NCBI GenBank assembly: GCA_900104855.1
Contig: FNSS01000001.1
Coordinates: 3,782,001 to 3,846,000, forward strand
From: Rhizobiales bacterium GAS188
GTDB taxonomy: Bacteria > Pseudomonadota > Alphaproteobacteria > Rhizobiales > Beijerinckiaceae
Direction of reading: 5' to 3'
DNA length: 64,000 nucleotides
Positions 32,034-44,160 of the stretch are shown here, piece by piece. The number at the start of each line of letters is the position of its first letter. Position 1 is the stretch's first letter. The translations under genes were made by a program, and so were the position numbers. The notes beneath the pieces were generated by a model. That model was not told the origin of the DNA and searched no databases. It worked only from the letters and a program-made list of their open reading frames with translations.

Positions 32034-33458
32034 ATGCGCATCATCGACACGGTCTACCTCGACGGCGCCTTCGTCGCGCCGCATGGGTCGGAGTGGTTCG
32101 ACCTTCACAATCCCGCAACCGCTGAGGTGATCGGGCGGGTCCGCCTCGCCGACGAGGAGGATGCTCGTGCCGCCATCGCCGCTGCCAAACGCGCCTTTCC
32201 CGCCTTCTCGCGCACCAGCAAGGCCGAGCGCATCGCCATGCTCCGGCGGATGCATGATGCCGTGAAGGCGCGCCGGGCGGAACTGCTGGAGGCGATCATC
32301 GTGGAATATGGCGCGCCCGCCTCGCGCGCTGGCTTCATGGCGGACCATCCGGCGAGCGTCCTCCTGGATATGGCCCGGGTGCTGGAGAATTTCGACTTTA
32401 TCCGCCGCATCGGCACGGCCGAGGTCGCGATGGAGCCCTTGGGCGTTGCCGGCCTCATCACGCCGTGGAACAGCGATGCCGGCTTCATCTGCGGCAAGCT
32501 CGCCGCCGCGCTCGCCGCCGGCTGCACCGCCGTCGTCAAGCCGAGCGAGATGAGCGCGATCCAGACGCAGGTCGTGACGGAGGCGCTGCACGAAGCCGGA
32601 TTGCCCGCCGGGGTGTTCAACATCATCACCGGCCGAGGCGAGATGGTCGGCGCCGAGATCAGCAGCCATCCCGACGTTGCGAAGATCTCCTTCACCGGCT
32701 CGACAGCGGTGGGCAAGGCGATCCTGCGCGCCGGCGCCGAGACGATGAAGCGCGTCACCTTGGAACTTGGCGGCAAGTCGCCCACGGTCATCCTCGACGA
32801 CGCCGATCTGGCGCAGGCGATCCCGCTTGCCATCGGTGCCGGCTTCATGAACAGCGGCCAAGCCTGCATCTCCGGCACGCGCATCCTTGCGCCGCGGAGC
32901 CGGCTTGCCGAGATCGAGTCGCTTGCGAAGGCGGCGGTCGACGAGGTCAAGGCCGGCGATCCGCGCCAGCCAGCGACGACGATCGGACCGATGGTCAGCA
33001 AGAAGCAGTGGGACCGCGTGCAACGCTACATCCGCATCGGGGTCGACGAGGGCGCGACGCTGCTCGCCGGCGGCGAAGGCAAGCCCGACGGACTCGCGGG
33101 CTGGTTCGTGCGGCCGACGCTGTTCACCGGCGTGCGCAACGACATGACCATCGCGCGCGAGGAGATCTTCGGGCCGGTGCTGTCGATCATCCCCTATGAG
33201 AACGAGGAGGCGGCGATCGCCATCGCCAATGACACGGTCTACGGCCTGCAAGCCTATGTTCTCGGCGGCGACATGGAGCGGGCGCGGCGGGTGGCCGGCC
33301 GGATCGTCGCCGGGCGCGTGCTGGTCAACACACTCGCGCACGAGCCGATGGCGCCGTTCGGCGGCTTCAAGCAATCGGGCATCGGACGCGAATACGGCAC
33401 CTTCGGGCTGGAGGCGTTCCTCGAGCCCAAGTCTCTTCTTGGCCTGCATGCGGACTGA
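32034..33458 (+). CDS. NAD(P)-dependent aldehyde dehydrogenase
   Basis: The 474-residue enzyme of the ALDH superfamily oxidises an aldehyde to the acid. Landmarks are PWNSDAGFICGKLAAALAAG, cofactor-binding FTGSTAVGKAIL, the catalytic Glu in TLELGGKSP, the catalytic Cys in NSGQACISGTR, EEIFGPVLSIIPY and the C-terminal FGGFKQSGIGREYG. I chose ATG 32034, since the upstream in-frame part lacks homology-like sequence. The substrate is unknown; the divergent LysR gene is its likely regulator. Confidence 0.92.
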   Translation: MRIIDTVYLDGAFVAPHGSEWFDLHNPATAEVIGRVRLADEEDARAAIAAAKRAFPAFSRTSKAERIAMLRRMHDAVKARRAELLEAIIVEYGAPASRAGFMADHPASVLLDMARVLENFDFIRRIGTAEVAMEPLGVAGLITPWNSDAGFICGKLAAALAAGCTAVVKPSEMSAIQTQVVTEALHEAGLPAGVFNIITGRGEMVGAEISSHPDVAKISFTGSTAVGKAILRAGAETMKRVTLELGGKSPTVILDDADLAQAIPLAIGAGFMNSGQACISGTRILAPRSRLAEIESLAKAAVDEVKAGDPRQPATTIGPMVSKKQWDRVQRYIRIGVDEGATLLAGGEGKPDGLAGWFVRPTLFTGVRNDMTIAREEIFGPVLSIIPYENEEAAIAIANDTVYGLQAYVLGGDMERARRVAGRIVAGRVLVNTLAHEPMAPFGGFKQSGIGREYGTFGLEAFLEPKSLLGLHAD

Positions 33459-33520
33459 CTTCGATTCAATCCGGTAGACTGGTGCACCCAGCGCCGCCTC
33501 GCGCGTGAAGGCGTCCGCGT

Positions 33521-33559
33521 CCCCGTCATGGCCGGGCTTCGGCCCGGCCATCCACGCCT
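33521..33559. repeat. Palindromic repeat (GGCCGGG-CCCGGCC type), copy 2
   Basis: CCCCGTCATGGCCGGGC, TTC, GGCCCGGCCATCCACGCC is the reverse complement of the 30257 copy with only small changes. It lies between the convergent aldehyde dehydrogenase and thiC genes and may work as a two-way transcription stop. Confidence 0.75.
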
Positions 33560-33594
33560 TGAGCACCTGAGCGGCCGGAACACCCGGCGCCGCT

Positions 33595-35650
<2,056 letters not shown>

Positions 35651-35751
35651 ACAGACGCAATGTGAGGCCTCGGGCCCGATTGTCAATGCCTCTCTCTTGG
35701 GCCTCCTCTCTTGGGTCCCTGTTGACCAATGGGCGCGATACCCATATCCGG

Positions 35752-36143
<392 letters not shown>

Positions 36144-36573
36144 TTTGCCTGAGATGCAGCGGAAAAAGCGCCGGGCCTCACCTCTCCCGCAGTTGAGACC
36201 TTTGCGGAACATGCGGCCATCCTCCCCCTGGAAGGGGGAGGAATGAGGTGGGGGTCTAACGCATACGGCAGCGAAGATTGAATTCCACAAAAGTCCCGCA
36301 AGGGGAGAGGTGGCGGTGGCGCCCATTGAGGGCTCTGGCGCTCCAAAATCGCATTCCCGTCCCAATTCCCACGCATGAGGTCTTTGGACGCCCGGACCGT
36401 AGCGATTGGGTGCCTCTGACGCGCGGCTCCGGCCTGACGCTCGCCTGTGACCACCCGTTGCTGCACTGCAGCGAAACCGTTCCTTAACATTAAGGAGTTG
36501 ATATCAATTCCTCGACATCTCGAATTATGTGGCCGCTCGACGGCGCGTCTCTCCTTCAATCCGAGCGAAAGCC
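36144..36573. other. 430-base gap rnpB to rsmH
   Basis: No gene is supported; in particular no mraZ. Positions 36178-36310 are palindromic repeat DNA (CCTCACCTCTCCCGCAG at one end, GCAAGGGGAGAGGTGG at the other, CCTCCCCC/GGGGGAGG inside). Positions 36481-36496 hold the perfect inverted repeat TCCTTAA-CA-TTAAGGA, followed by an AT-rich stretch (GAGTTGATATCAATTCC). The latter part probably contains the promoter of the cell-wall cluster. Confidence 0.5.
36481..36496. promoter_or_regulatory. Inverted repeat TCCTTAA-CA-TTAAGGA before rsmH
   Basis: A perfect 7-bp dyad with a two-base centre lies 93 bases before the ATG at 36574, in the only AT-rich part of the gap. It could be an operator of the dcw promoter or a small hairpin. 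It is not a CtrA box, because the TTAA spacing is two rather than seven. Confidence 0.4.
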
Positions 36574-37740
36574 ATGCTTGCTCACCACAACGCTCTGGTG
36601 CCGGCACGCCCAGCAGGCAAGTTTGTGAGGGGCGGGCTGGCGAAAGAAGCCTTGATCCGGCCCCGCGGCGTGGGTGAAGAGGCAGTGTTGGAACGAAACA
36701 GCGAATTGAGCAGCGAGGCGGATCATCCCCTGCACGTTCCCGTGCTCCTCACCGAGGTGATGGAGGCGCTCGGCGCCAAGGATGGCGGCACTTATATCGA
36801 CGCAACCTTCGGCGCCGGCGGCTACAGCGCCGCCATCCTGCGCGCCCAAGAGGCGGCTCGGCTCCAGGCGACGCGGCTTTTGGCGCTCGACCGCGACCGC
36901 CAGGCGGTGCGCGACGGGGCGGAGCTCGTGGCACAATCCGCCGGGCGCCTCACGCTGGTCGAAGGCCGCTTCGGCGAGATCGCCGAGATCGCTCGCGAGC
37001 ACGGCTTAGATCCCGTCGACGGCGTGGTCTTCGACATCGGCGTCTCGTCGATGCAGATCGACAGGGCGGAACGCGGCTTCTCCTTCCGCCATGACGGTCC
37101 GCTCGACATGCGCATGAGCCCGGACGGCCCAACGGCTGCCGATCTGGTCGCCTCGGAAAGCCTCGACACCATCGCCGACATCCTGCGCGTCTTCGGCGAG
37201 GAGCGGCATGCCGGACGCATCTCGCGCGCCATCGTGGCGGCGCGAGAGGTGACCCCGATCCTCACGACGCGGGCCCTGCAGCGCATCGTCGCCTCGGCCG
37301 TGCCGCCCTCGCGTGACGGCATCGATCCGGCGACCCGCACCTTCCAGGCGCTGCGCATCGCGGTCAATGATGAGCTGGGCGAGCTGTTGCGCGGTCTGGT
37401 CGGGGCAGCCTCGCTGCTCGCTCCCGGAGGACGGCTCGTGGTCGTCACCTTTCATTCGCTCGAGGACCGGATCGTCAAACGCTTCCTGCAGGGCAAGACG
37501 GCCCCCGAGCCCGCCGTGTCGCGGCATCTGCCGGGCGAAGCTGCGCCCTCCCGCGCCTTCACCCGCATCGCCGGGCCGATCGGGGCGGGCCCAGCCGAGA
37601 TCGCCCGCAATCCGCGCGCCCGCTCGGCCAAGCTGCGCTTCGGTGAGCGCGGCAGCGCGCCGCTCGCCACCGACATCTCGGCGCTGGCCGACCTGACGAG
37701 CCTGCCGCAGCGCGGGCCGGGGCGCCGGAGGCGCGCATGA
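36574..37740 (+). CDS. rsmH: 16S rRNA m4C1402 methyltransferase RsmH (MraW)
   Basis: The 388-residue SAM-dependent methyltransferase is first gene of the dcw cluster. Motifs are HVPVLLTEVMEAL, YIDATFGAGGYSAAIL (SAM site), LALDRDRQAV, DGVVFDIGVSSMQID, ERGFSFRHDGPLDMRM and VVVTFHSLEDRIVKRFL. The ATG at 36574 gives a longer N-terminus than usual. A TTG at 36688 with AAGAGG five bases upstream would give 350 residues, closer to the family, so the start is uncertain. The stop overlaps ftsL. Confidence 0.95.
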   Translation: MLAHHNALVPARPAGKFVRGGLAKEALIRPRGVGEEAVLERNSELSSEADHPLHVPVLLTEVMEALGAKDGGTYIDATFGAGGYSAAILRAQEAARLQATRLLALDRDRQAVRDGAELVAQSAGRLTLVEGRFGEIAEIAREHGLDPVDGVVFDIGVSSMQIDRAERGFSFRHDGPLDMRMSPDGPTAADLVASESLDTIADILRVFGEERHAGRISRAIVAAREVTPILTTRALQRIVASAVPPSRDGIDPATRTFQALRIAVNDELGELLRGLVGAASLLAPGGRLVVVTFHSLEDRIVKRFLQGKTAPEPAVSRHLPGEAAPSRAFTRIAGPIGAGPAEIARNPRARSAKLRFGERGSAPLATDISALADLTSLPQRGPGRRRRA

Positions 37741-38129
37741 TCAGGCTCCTCAATCTCGCGGCCATCTTGAGCCTGGTCGGTTCGGCGCTCTATGCCTATC
37801 ACATCAAATACGACACGCTTTACGACACCGAGGAAGCCGCGAAGCTGCTGCGCCAGGTCGAGGCCGAGAAGGTGACGATCGCCACCCTGCATGGCGAATG
37901 GCAGACCGTCACGGCGCCGGGACGGCTGCAGCCGCTTGCCGACAAATATCTCGATCTCGTGCCGCTCAATGTACGCCGCACCGCCGTTTCGGCCGCGGAC
38001 CTGCCGCGAAAGGAGGCCGACAGCGACGAGATCGGCCGCAAGCTCGACGCCCTCGGCCTCGGCGAAACCATGACGCCCGCGGGGCGCGGCGCCAGCGGAA
38101 GCACGCCCGCGGGGAGCCGCAAGCCATGA
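37737..38129 (+). CDS. ftsL: Cell division protein FtsL
   Basis: The 130-residue bitopic protein has a membrane helix (about 4-24, LLNLAAILSLVGSALYAYHI) and a short periplasmic coiled coil with the conserved pattern IKYDTLYDTEEAAKLLRQVE...LHGEWQTVTAPGRLQPLADK. FtsL with FtsB and FtsQ activates the divisome synthase FtsWI. The Gly/Pro-rich tail is unremarkable. It overlaps both neighbours (rsmH and ftsI) by four bases. Small size makes sequence evidence thin, but position is decisive. Confidence 0.9.
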   Translation: MIRLLNLAAILSLVGSALYAYHIKYDTLYDTEEAAKLLRQVEAEKVTIATLHGEWQTVTAPGRLQPLADKYLDLVPLNVRRTAVSAADLPRKEADSDEIGRKLDALGLGETMTPAGRGASGSTPAGSRKP

Positions 38130-39886
38130 TCGAAAGAGCCGCTCAAGGTGAGGCGGACAGCGCCGCGCCGGCAAGGCGGATCGGCCGCTTGCCGACGATG
38201 CTGCGCAACCTCCTGCGCATGCATGTGGACAAGAGCAGCGCCCGCATCATCTTGGTGGCGCTCGCCTTCGGCGCGGTCTACTTCGCTATCATCGGCCGCC
38301 TCGTCGAAATCGGCCTGACGGGCCAGGAGCAGGCCAGCGCCCACCGGGCTTCGGAGGTGGTCGCCTCCAATCCCCGCCCCGACATCGTCGACCGCAACGG
38401 CGAAATCCTGGCGACCGACGTGCAGGCCGTCTCGGTATTCGCCGAGCCGAACAAGCTCGTCGACAAGGATGAGGCGGTCGAGCTGATCACCTCGGTGCTG
38501 CCCGACCTCGATGCGCGGGCGCTGCGCGAGAAATTCGCGAAACGCAAAGGCTTCGTCTGGGTCAAGCGCGACATCACGAAAGCGCAGCGCGACGAGATCT
38601 ATCATCTCGGCCTGCCGGGCGTCGGCTTCCTCGACGAGAAACGGCGCATCTATCCGAATGGCAACGCCGCAGCCCATATCCTCGGCGCCGTCAACACCGA
38701 CAATATCGGCATCGCCGGCATCGAGAAATATATCGACACGCATGGCCTCGAGGCGCTGCGCGAGGCGGGCCTGCCAATGACGGCCGACAGCCTCAAGCCG
38801 GTGCAGCTCGCGCTCGACCTGCGCGCCCAGCATGCGCTGCGCGACGAATTGGCAAAGGGCATGGAGCACTTCAAGGCGAAGGCCGCGGGCGCCGCCATCA
38901 TGGATGTGAATACCGGCGAGGTCGTCGCCATGGTGTCGTTGCCCGATTTCGACCCGAACCAGCCGGCCGACGCGCTCGACCCCAACAACATCAACCGCAT
39001 GACGGTCGGCGTCTTCGAGATGGGCTCGACCTATAAGGCGCTCACCACGGCGATGGCGCTCGATGCCGGCAAGATCAACTTGAACACACGCATCGATACC
39101 CGCTCGAATCTACGCTACGGGAAATTCACCATCCACGACTACCATGCGACCCACCAAATCCTGACGGTGCCCGAAATCTTCCTTCACTCCTCGAATATTG
39201 GTACCGCCAAGGAAGCTCTCATGGTCGGCGTTGAAGGTCACAAAGCCTTCCTCAAAAAAGCCGGGCAGTTCGACCGTATGCGCACCGAGCTTGAAAGCGC
39301 CCAACCTCTCTACCCCAAGCGTTGGGTCGAGCTGAATACCGTCACCGCCGCTTTCGGACAGGGAATAGCCGTTGCGCCCTTGCAGGCCGCGATGGCGGTC
39401 TGCGCCGTGGTCAATGGCGGCCACCTCGAAACCCCGACCTTCCTGCGTCGCAGCGAGGCCGATGCGCTCGCCCAGTCAACCCAGCTCATCAAACCCGAAA
39501 CCAGCGAGCAGATGCGCTATATCCTGCGCCTCAACGCCGAAAAAGGCTCGGGCCGCAAGGCCGACGTGCCGGGCTATTATGTCGGCGCCAAGACCGGCAC
39601 GGCCGCGAAGATCATCCACGGTCACTATTCGAGCAACAAGAATTTCACGACCTTCACGGCCATTCTGCCGGCCGACAAGCCGAAATATCTCTTCCTCGTC
39701 GTTTATGACGAACCGCAGGCCGTCTCGGGAACTTATGGCTTCTCGACCGCGGCCTGGAATGCCGGCACTGTGACCGGCATCGCCATCGACCGCATCGCGC
39801 CGATTCTCGGGATACCGCCACGATTCGACCAGCCTGTGCTGCCATTCCCTCATGTCGCGCAGGCGGCAACGGGATTGAAGCAGTGA
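38126..39886 (+). CDS. ftsI: Division-specific penicillin-binding protein FtsI (PBP3)
   Basis: The 586-residue septal transpeptidase has one membrane helix (about 39-58) and a pedestal domain with RPDIVDRNGEILATDVQAVS. The C-terminal penicillin-binding domain carries the active-site Ser in EMGSTYKALT (SxxK), the SSNIG motif (SxN) and KTGTAAK. It works with FtsW at the septum. The start ATG overlaps ftsL. The gene is separated from murE by a palindromic repeat of about 200 bases, the only large gap in the first half of the cluster. Confidence 0.97.
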   Translation: MIERAAQGEADSAAPARRIGRLPTMLRNLLRMHVDKSSARIILVALAFGAVYFAIIGRLVEIGLTGQEQASAHRASEVVASNPRPDIVDRNGEILATDVQAVSVFAEPNKLVDKDEAVELITSVLPDLDARALREKFAKRKGFVWVKRDITKAQRDEIYHLGLPGVGFLDEKRRIYPNGNAAAHILGAVNTDNIGIAGIEKYIDTHGLEALREAGLPMTADSLKPVQLALDLRAQHALRDELAKGMEHFKAKAAGAAIMDVNTGEVVAMVSLPDFDPNQPADALDPNNINRMTVGVFEMGSTYKALTTAMALDAGKINLNTRIDTRSNLRYGKFTIHDYHATHQILTVPEIFLHSSNIGTAKEALMVGVEGHKAFLKKAGQFDRMRTELESAQPLYPKRWVELNTVTAAFGQGIAVAPLQAAMAVCAVVNGGHLETPTFLRRSEADALAQSTQLIKPETSEQMRYILRLNAEKGSGRKADVPGYYVGAKTGTAAKIIHGHYSSNKNFTTFTAILPADKPKYLFLVVYDEPQAVSGTYGFSTAAWNAGTVTGIAIDRIAPILGIPPRFDQPVLPFPHVAQAATGLKQ

Positions 39887-39922
39887 CCAAGTGGACGGAT
39901 TGGGATTTTGAGCGCTGGCGCT

Positions 39923-40125
39923 CACCTCTCCCCTTGCGGGAGAGGTCGGCTTCGATGAGCGAAGCGAAGAGAAACCGGGTGAGGGGGGCAGCGCCGGCTC
40001 GGAGGATTCCCTCGCTTCTAGTCGGAATGGCGACCCTGACCCAGCTTACGAAGGCAGGTGCTGCCCCCCTCACCCGGATCACTCGCTGCGCTCGTGTTCC
40101 GACCTCTCCCGCAAGGGGAGAGGTG
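39923..40125. repeat. Long inverted repeat between ftsI and murE
   Basis: The left end CACCTCTCCCCTTGCGGGAG and the right end CTCCCGCAAGGGGAGAGGTG are inverted copies. Inside, AACCGGGTGAGGGGGGCAGC faces GCTGCCCCCCTCACCCGGAT-type sequence, so most of the ~203 bases can fold on themselves. It looks like a non-autonomous mobile (MITE-like) element. It was inserted in an otherwise tightly packed operon and reaches to 48 bases before the murE start. Confidence 0.85.
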
Positions 40126-40172
40126 TGGCCGACCGCTTTTTGCAAACCCACGCCGAACCCCCGAAACGGGGC

Positions 40173-41630
40173 ATGCGCATGGCGATGACCCTCTCCGAGC
40201 TCGTCTGCGGCACCGCCGTTCCGGCCGGCGCGTCCGGCCTCACGATCTCGGGCCTCGCCCTCGACAGCCGGACCGTCCAGCCGGGCGATCTGTTCTTCGC
40301 GGTGCCGGGCACACACAGCGACGGGCTCTCCTTCGCGCGCGCCGCGGTCGCCGCAGGGGCGGTGGCGATCGTCGCCGACAAGGCGCCGGCCGCGTCTTTC
40401 GGCGTCCCCAGCCTCGTCGTCGCCGATGTGCGTGCCGCGCTCGCGGAAGCTGCGGCACGTTTCTATGCACGCCAGCCGCGCACTATCGTCGCCGTCACCG
40501 GCACGGCCGGCAAGACCTCGGTCGCCGATTTCACACGCCAAATCTTCGAGGCGCTCGGGCATAAGGCCGCGAGCCTGGGTACGCTCGGCATCATCAAGCC
40601 GGGCAGCGCCGCTTACGGCTCCTTGACGACGCCCGACCCGATCGCCCTGCATCGCAGCCTCGAGGCGCTGGCGCAGGAGGGCATCACCCATCTCGCCATG
40701 GAGGCGTCCTCGCACGGCATCGAGCAGAAGCGGCTTGACGGCGTGCGTCTGGTAGCCGCGGCTTTCACCAATCTCGGCCGCGACCATCTCGATTATCACG
40801 CCGATATGGACGCCTATTTCGCCGCGAAGCTGCGCCTGTTCCGTGAGCTGCTGCCGCAGGGATGCCCGGCCGTCGTCAATGCCGACGGGGCGTGGTCGGA
40901 GCGCCTGATCGCCGACTGCAAGGCGCAAAACCGACCGCTCTTCACCGTGGGGCGAGCTGGCGCCGATCTCCGCCTTGCCGGAGCGCGGCGCGACGGCTTC
41001 CGCCAGCATCTGGAGCTCGAGTTCAACGGCAGGCCTCTCGAAGTCGAGTTGGGGCTCGCCGGCGAGTTCCAGGTCGAGAATGCGCTGACGGCCGCAGGGC
41101 TCGTCATGACGACGCAGGAGAAGCCGGATGCCGTGCTCGCGGCGCTTGCGACGTTGAAGGGCGTGCCCGGGCGGCTCGAGCTCGCGGGTGAGGCGCGAGG
41201 CGGGCTCGTCTTCGTCGATTATTCGCATAAGCCCGAAGCGCTCGCGAACGCCATCTCGGCGCTGCGGCCCTTCACCAGCGGCCGTCTCGTCGTGGTCTTC
41301 GGCTGCGGCGGAGATCGCGATCCGGGCAAGCGCCCGATCATGGGCCGGATCGCCGTCGAGACCGCCGACCGCGTCATCGTCACCGACGATAATCCGCGCT
41401 CCGAGGACCCGGCCGCCATCCGTCGCGCCGTGCTCGCCGGCGCACCCGGCGCCATCGAGATCGGCGACCGGGCCGAGGCCATCTGCGCTGCCGTGCACGG
41501 CATCGGCGCCGGCGACGTCGTGCTCGTCGCCGGCAAGGGCCATGAGACGGGGCAGATCATCGGCTCGCGCACTTTGCATTTCTCGGATCACGAGGCGGTC
41601 GCAGCCGCCATCAAGGAGATTGCCGCGTGA
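40173..41630 (+). CDS. murE: UDP-MurNAc-tripeptide synthetase MurE
   Basis: The 485-residue Mur ligase adds the third residue (meso-diaminopimelate in this class) to UDP-MurNAc-Ala-Glu. Features are the N-terminal substrate domain (LDSRTVQPGDLFFAVPGTHS), ATP site VTGTAGKTSVADFTRQIFEA, LTTPDPIALHRSLEALAQEG, AMEASSHGIEQKRL, and C-terminal FVDYSHKPEALANAISALRP. The diaminopimelate-type DNPR motif is present (TDDNPRSEDP). I chose ATG 40173; ATGs at 40179 and 40185 are close alternatives, and upstream sequence is repeat DNA. It overlaps murF. Confidence 0.97.
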   Translation: MRMAMTLSELVCGTAVPAGASGLTISGLALDSRTVQPGDLFFAVPGTHSDGLSFARAAVAAGAVAIVADKAPAASFGVPSLVVADVRAALAEAAARFYARQPRTIVAVTGTAGKTSVADFTRQIFEALGHKAASLGTLGIIKPGSAAYGSLTTPDPIALHRSLEALAQEGITHLAMEASSHGIEQKRLDGVRLVAAAFTNLGRDHLDYHADMDAYFAAKLRLFRELLPQGCPAVVNADGAWSERLIADCKAQNRPLFTVGRAGADLRLAGARRDGFRQHLELEFNGRPLEVELGLAGEFQVENALTAAGLVMTTQEKPDAVLAALATLKGVPGRLELAGEARGGLVFVDYSHKPEALANAISALRPFTSGRLVVVFGCGGDRDPGKRPIMGRIAVETADRVIVTDDNPRSEDPAAIRRAVLAGAPGAIEIGDRAEAICAAVHGIGAGDVVLVAGKGHETGQIIGSRTLHFSDHEAVAAAIKEIAA

Positions 41631-43078
41631 GCGCGCCGCTCTGGACCCTGGCCGAGGCCGCGTCCGCCATGGGCGCAGCGCCGCGCGGACCCATTGCGGC
41701 TGCCATCAACGGCGTCTCGATCGACACACGCAGCCTGGCGCCAGCCGATCTCTTCTTCGCGATCAAGGGCGAGAATCGCGACGGCCATGACTTCGTCGAC
41801 CAGGCGATTGAGAAGGGGGCGACCGCCGTCGTCTCGATCGCCCGCAGCTTCGACATGCCGCAGACGCATAGGCTGTTGGTTGTGGAGGACCCATTCGAGG
41901 CCCTGCGGCGCCTCGGCCGGGCAGGGCGGGCGCGCACCGCTGCACGCGTCGTCGCCGTGACCGGCTCGGTCGGCAAGACCGGCACCAAAGAGGCCTTGCG
42001 TCATGTGCTCGCCGGGCAGGGGCTGACGCATGCGGCCGTCGCCTCCTACAACAATCATTGGGGGGTGCCGCTGACCTTGGCGCGCATGCCGAAAGATACA
42101 GTCTTCGGCGTCGCCGAGATCGGCATGAACGCGCCGGGCGAGATCAGGCCGCTATCCGCCATGGTGCATCCGCACGCCGCGATCGTCACCACGGTCGAGC
42201 CGGTTCATCTCGAATTCTTCCCCTCGGTCGAGGCCATCGCCGACGCCAAGGCCGAGATCTTCAGCGGCATCGAGCCCGGCGGAACCGCGATCGTCAATAT
42301 CGACAACCCGCATGCCGCAAGGCTCTCAGCCCATGCGCTGGCGAGCCCGGCCGGGCGCGTCGTCAGCTTCGGCGCCACCGAGAGGGCGAATCTGCGGCTC
42401 GTCTCCCTCGAGGAAGACGAGAACGGCTCTGCCGCGATCATCGAGGTCTTCGGGCGCCCTATCGCCTGTCGCATCGGCATGCCGGGCCGCCATATCGCCA
42501 TCAATATGCTCAGCGTGCTTGCCGCCGTGCATGCGCTCGGCGCCGATGTCGAGGCAGCCGCTGCCGCCCTCGCGACGCTCAACCCCCCGCAAGGGCGCGG
42601 CGCCCGCATCGAGCTGCATCCGCCAGGTGGCGCCGCGACGCTGATCGACGAGAGCTACAACGCGAACCCTGCCTCGATGCGCGCCATGCTGTCGAATCTC
42701 GCGCGCCTCGCGCCCGGCGCCGGCGGCCGCCGGGTGGTGGTGCTCGGCGACATGCGGGAGCTCGGCGAGAACGGGCCGCGCTTCCATGCCGAGCTCGCGA
42801 CCGCCATCGAGCAATCGGGCATCGACCTCGTGCATGCCTCGGGCCCCCTGATGCGCCATCTCTACGAGGCCCTTCCCTCGAGCCGCCGCGGCCATTATGC
42901 AGCGAGCTCCGCCGAGCTCGAGCCGGCGGTCGTCGAGGAAATCCGGGCCGGCGATGTCGTCGCCGTCAAGGGATCGCTCGGCAGCCGCATGGGCCGCATC
43001 GTGCAGGCTCTGCGCACGCGCCATGGAGCGCCGGCCACGGATTCGGCGCCGAAGGACGATTCGAGGCCCCCATGCTGA
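41627..43078 (+). CDS. murF: UDP-MurNAc-tripeptide-D-Ala-D-Ala ligase MurF
   Basis: The 483-residue Mur ligase completes the cytoplasmic pentapeptide. GTG start overlapping the murE stop. Motifs: [23 protein letters not shown] site [47 protein letters not shown], and [20 protein letters not shown] with [11 protein letters not shown] in the C-terminal domain. The 3' end overlaps mraY by seven bases. Confidence 0.97.
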   Translation: MSAPLWTLAEAASAMGAAPRGPIAAAINGVSIDTRSLAPADLFFAIKGENRDGHDFVDQAIEKGATAVVSIARSFDMPQTHRLLVVEDPFEALRRLGRAGRARTAARVVAVTGSVGKTGTKEALRHVLAGQGLTHAAVASYNNHWGVPLTLARMPKDTVFGVAEIGMNAPGEIRPLSAMVHPHAAIVTTVEPVHLEFFPSVEAIADAKAEIFSGIEPGGTAIVNIDNPHAARLSAHALASPAGRVVSFGATERANLRLVSLEEDENGSAAIIEVFGRPIACRIGMPGRHIAINMLSVLAAVHALGADVEAAAAALATLNPPQGRGARIELHPPGGAATLIDESYNANPASMRAMLSNLARLAPGAGGRRVVVLGDMRELGENGPRFHAELATAIEQSGIDLVHASGPLMRHLYEALPSSRRGHYAASSAELEPAVVEEIRAGDVVAVKGSLGSRMGRIVQALRTRHGAPATDSAPKDDSRPPC

Positions 43079-44157
43079 AGCTGCTCTCCGAGTTCTCTCA
43101 ATATTTCACCATCCTCAACGTCTTCCGCTACATCACCTTCCGCGTGGTGGGGGCGACGGCGACGGCGCTGCTCTTCGTGTTCATGTTCGGCCCGGCCATC
43201 ATCGACACGCTGCGGCTGAAGCAGGGCAAGGGCCAGCCGATCCGCGATGACGGGCCGCAATCGCATCTGCTCACCAAGAAGGGCACGCCCACCATGGGCG
43301 GCCTGATGATCCTGTCGGGGCTGTTCGTCGCCACCTTGCTCTGGGCCGATCTGCGCAGCCCGTTCGTCTGGATCGTGCTCGGCGTGACGCTCGGCTATGC
43401 GGCGATCGGCTTCTACGACGATTTCCTCAAGGTGACGAAACAGTCGCATAAGGGGTTCTCGGGCCGGCTGCGTCTGCTCATCGAAACCGCCATCGCGCTC
43501 GTCGCCACCACCATGACGATGCGCCTGACGCCGGGCGGATTGTCGTCCTCCTTCGGCGTGCCCTTCCTGAAGGACGTGCTGCTCCCGCTCGGCTTCGCTT
43601 TTCCGTTGATCGCGAGCTTCATCATCGTGGGCGCCGGCAATGCCGTGAACCTCACCGACGGTCTCGACGGGCTCGCCATCGTGCCGGTGATGATTGCGGC
43701 CGCGACCTTCGGCCTGATCGCCTATCTCACCGGCAGCGCCATCTTCGCGTCCTATCTGCAGATCAACCATGTGCCGGGTGCGGGCGAGCTCTTCGTGATC
43801 TGCGGCGCGCTGGTCGGCGCCGGCCTCGGCTTCCTATGGTTCAACGCGCCGCCGGCGCAGATCTTCATGGGCGATACCGGCTCGCTGGCGCTGGGCGGCC
43901 TGCTCGGGACCATCGCGGTGGTGACCAAGCACGAGATCGTGCTTGCCATCGTAGGAGGCCTGTTCGTGCTCGAGGCGCTCTCGGTGATCGTGCAGGTGAT
44001 CTCCTTCAAAATGACCGGCAAGCGGGTCTTCCGCATGGCGCCGATCCATCATCATTTCGAGCAGCTCGGCTGGACCGAGCCGCAAATCGTGATCCGCTTC
44101 TGGATCGTGTCCGTGGTGCTCGCCCTCGTCGGGCTTGCGACCTTGAAGCTGCGGTGA
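43072..44157 (+). CDS. mraY: Phospho-MurNAc-pentapeptide transferase MraY
   Basis: The 361-residue polytopic membrane enzyme makes lipid I from UDP-MurNAc-pentapeptide and undecaprenyl phosphate. Conserved segments: [22 protein letters not shown] (Asp-Asp pair), [42 protein letters not shown]. About ten hydrophobic segments are visible. The ATG overlaps the murF end. Confidence 0.98.
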   Translation: MLKLLSEFSQYFTILNVFRYITFRVVGATATALLFVFMFGPAIIDTLRLKQGKGQPIRDDGPQSHLLTKKGTPTMGGLMILSGLFVATLLWADLRSPFVWIVLGVTLGYAAIGFYDDFLKVTKQSHKGFSGRLRLLIETAIALVATTMTMRLTPGGLSSSFGVPFLKDVLLPLGFAFPLIASFIIVGAGNAVNLTDGLDGLAIVPVMIAAATFGLIAYLTGSAIFASYLQINHVPGAGELFVICGALVGAGLGFLWFNAPPAQIFMGDTGSLALGGLLGTIAVVTKHEIVLAIVGGLFVLEALSVIVQVISFKMTGKRVFRMAPIHHHFEQLGWTEPQIVIRFWIVSVVLALVGLATLKLR

Positions 44158-44160
44158 GGC

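Noticed and set aside
31749-33566. 605-codon open frame on the - strand opposite the aldehyde dehydrogenase
   Set aside because: The aldehyde dehydrogenase has full catalytic motifs on the other strand; the reverse frame is an Arg/His-rich shadow.
39654-41591. 645-codon open frame on the - strand opposite ftsI/murE
   Set aside because: Both ftsI and murE are unmistakable on the + strand; the reverse frame even reads through the foldback repeat and has low-complexity composition.
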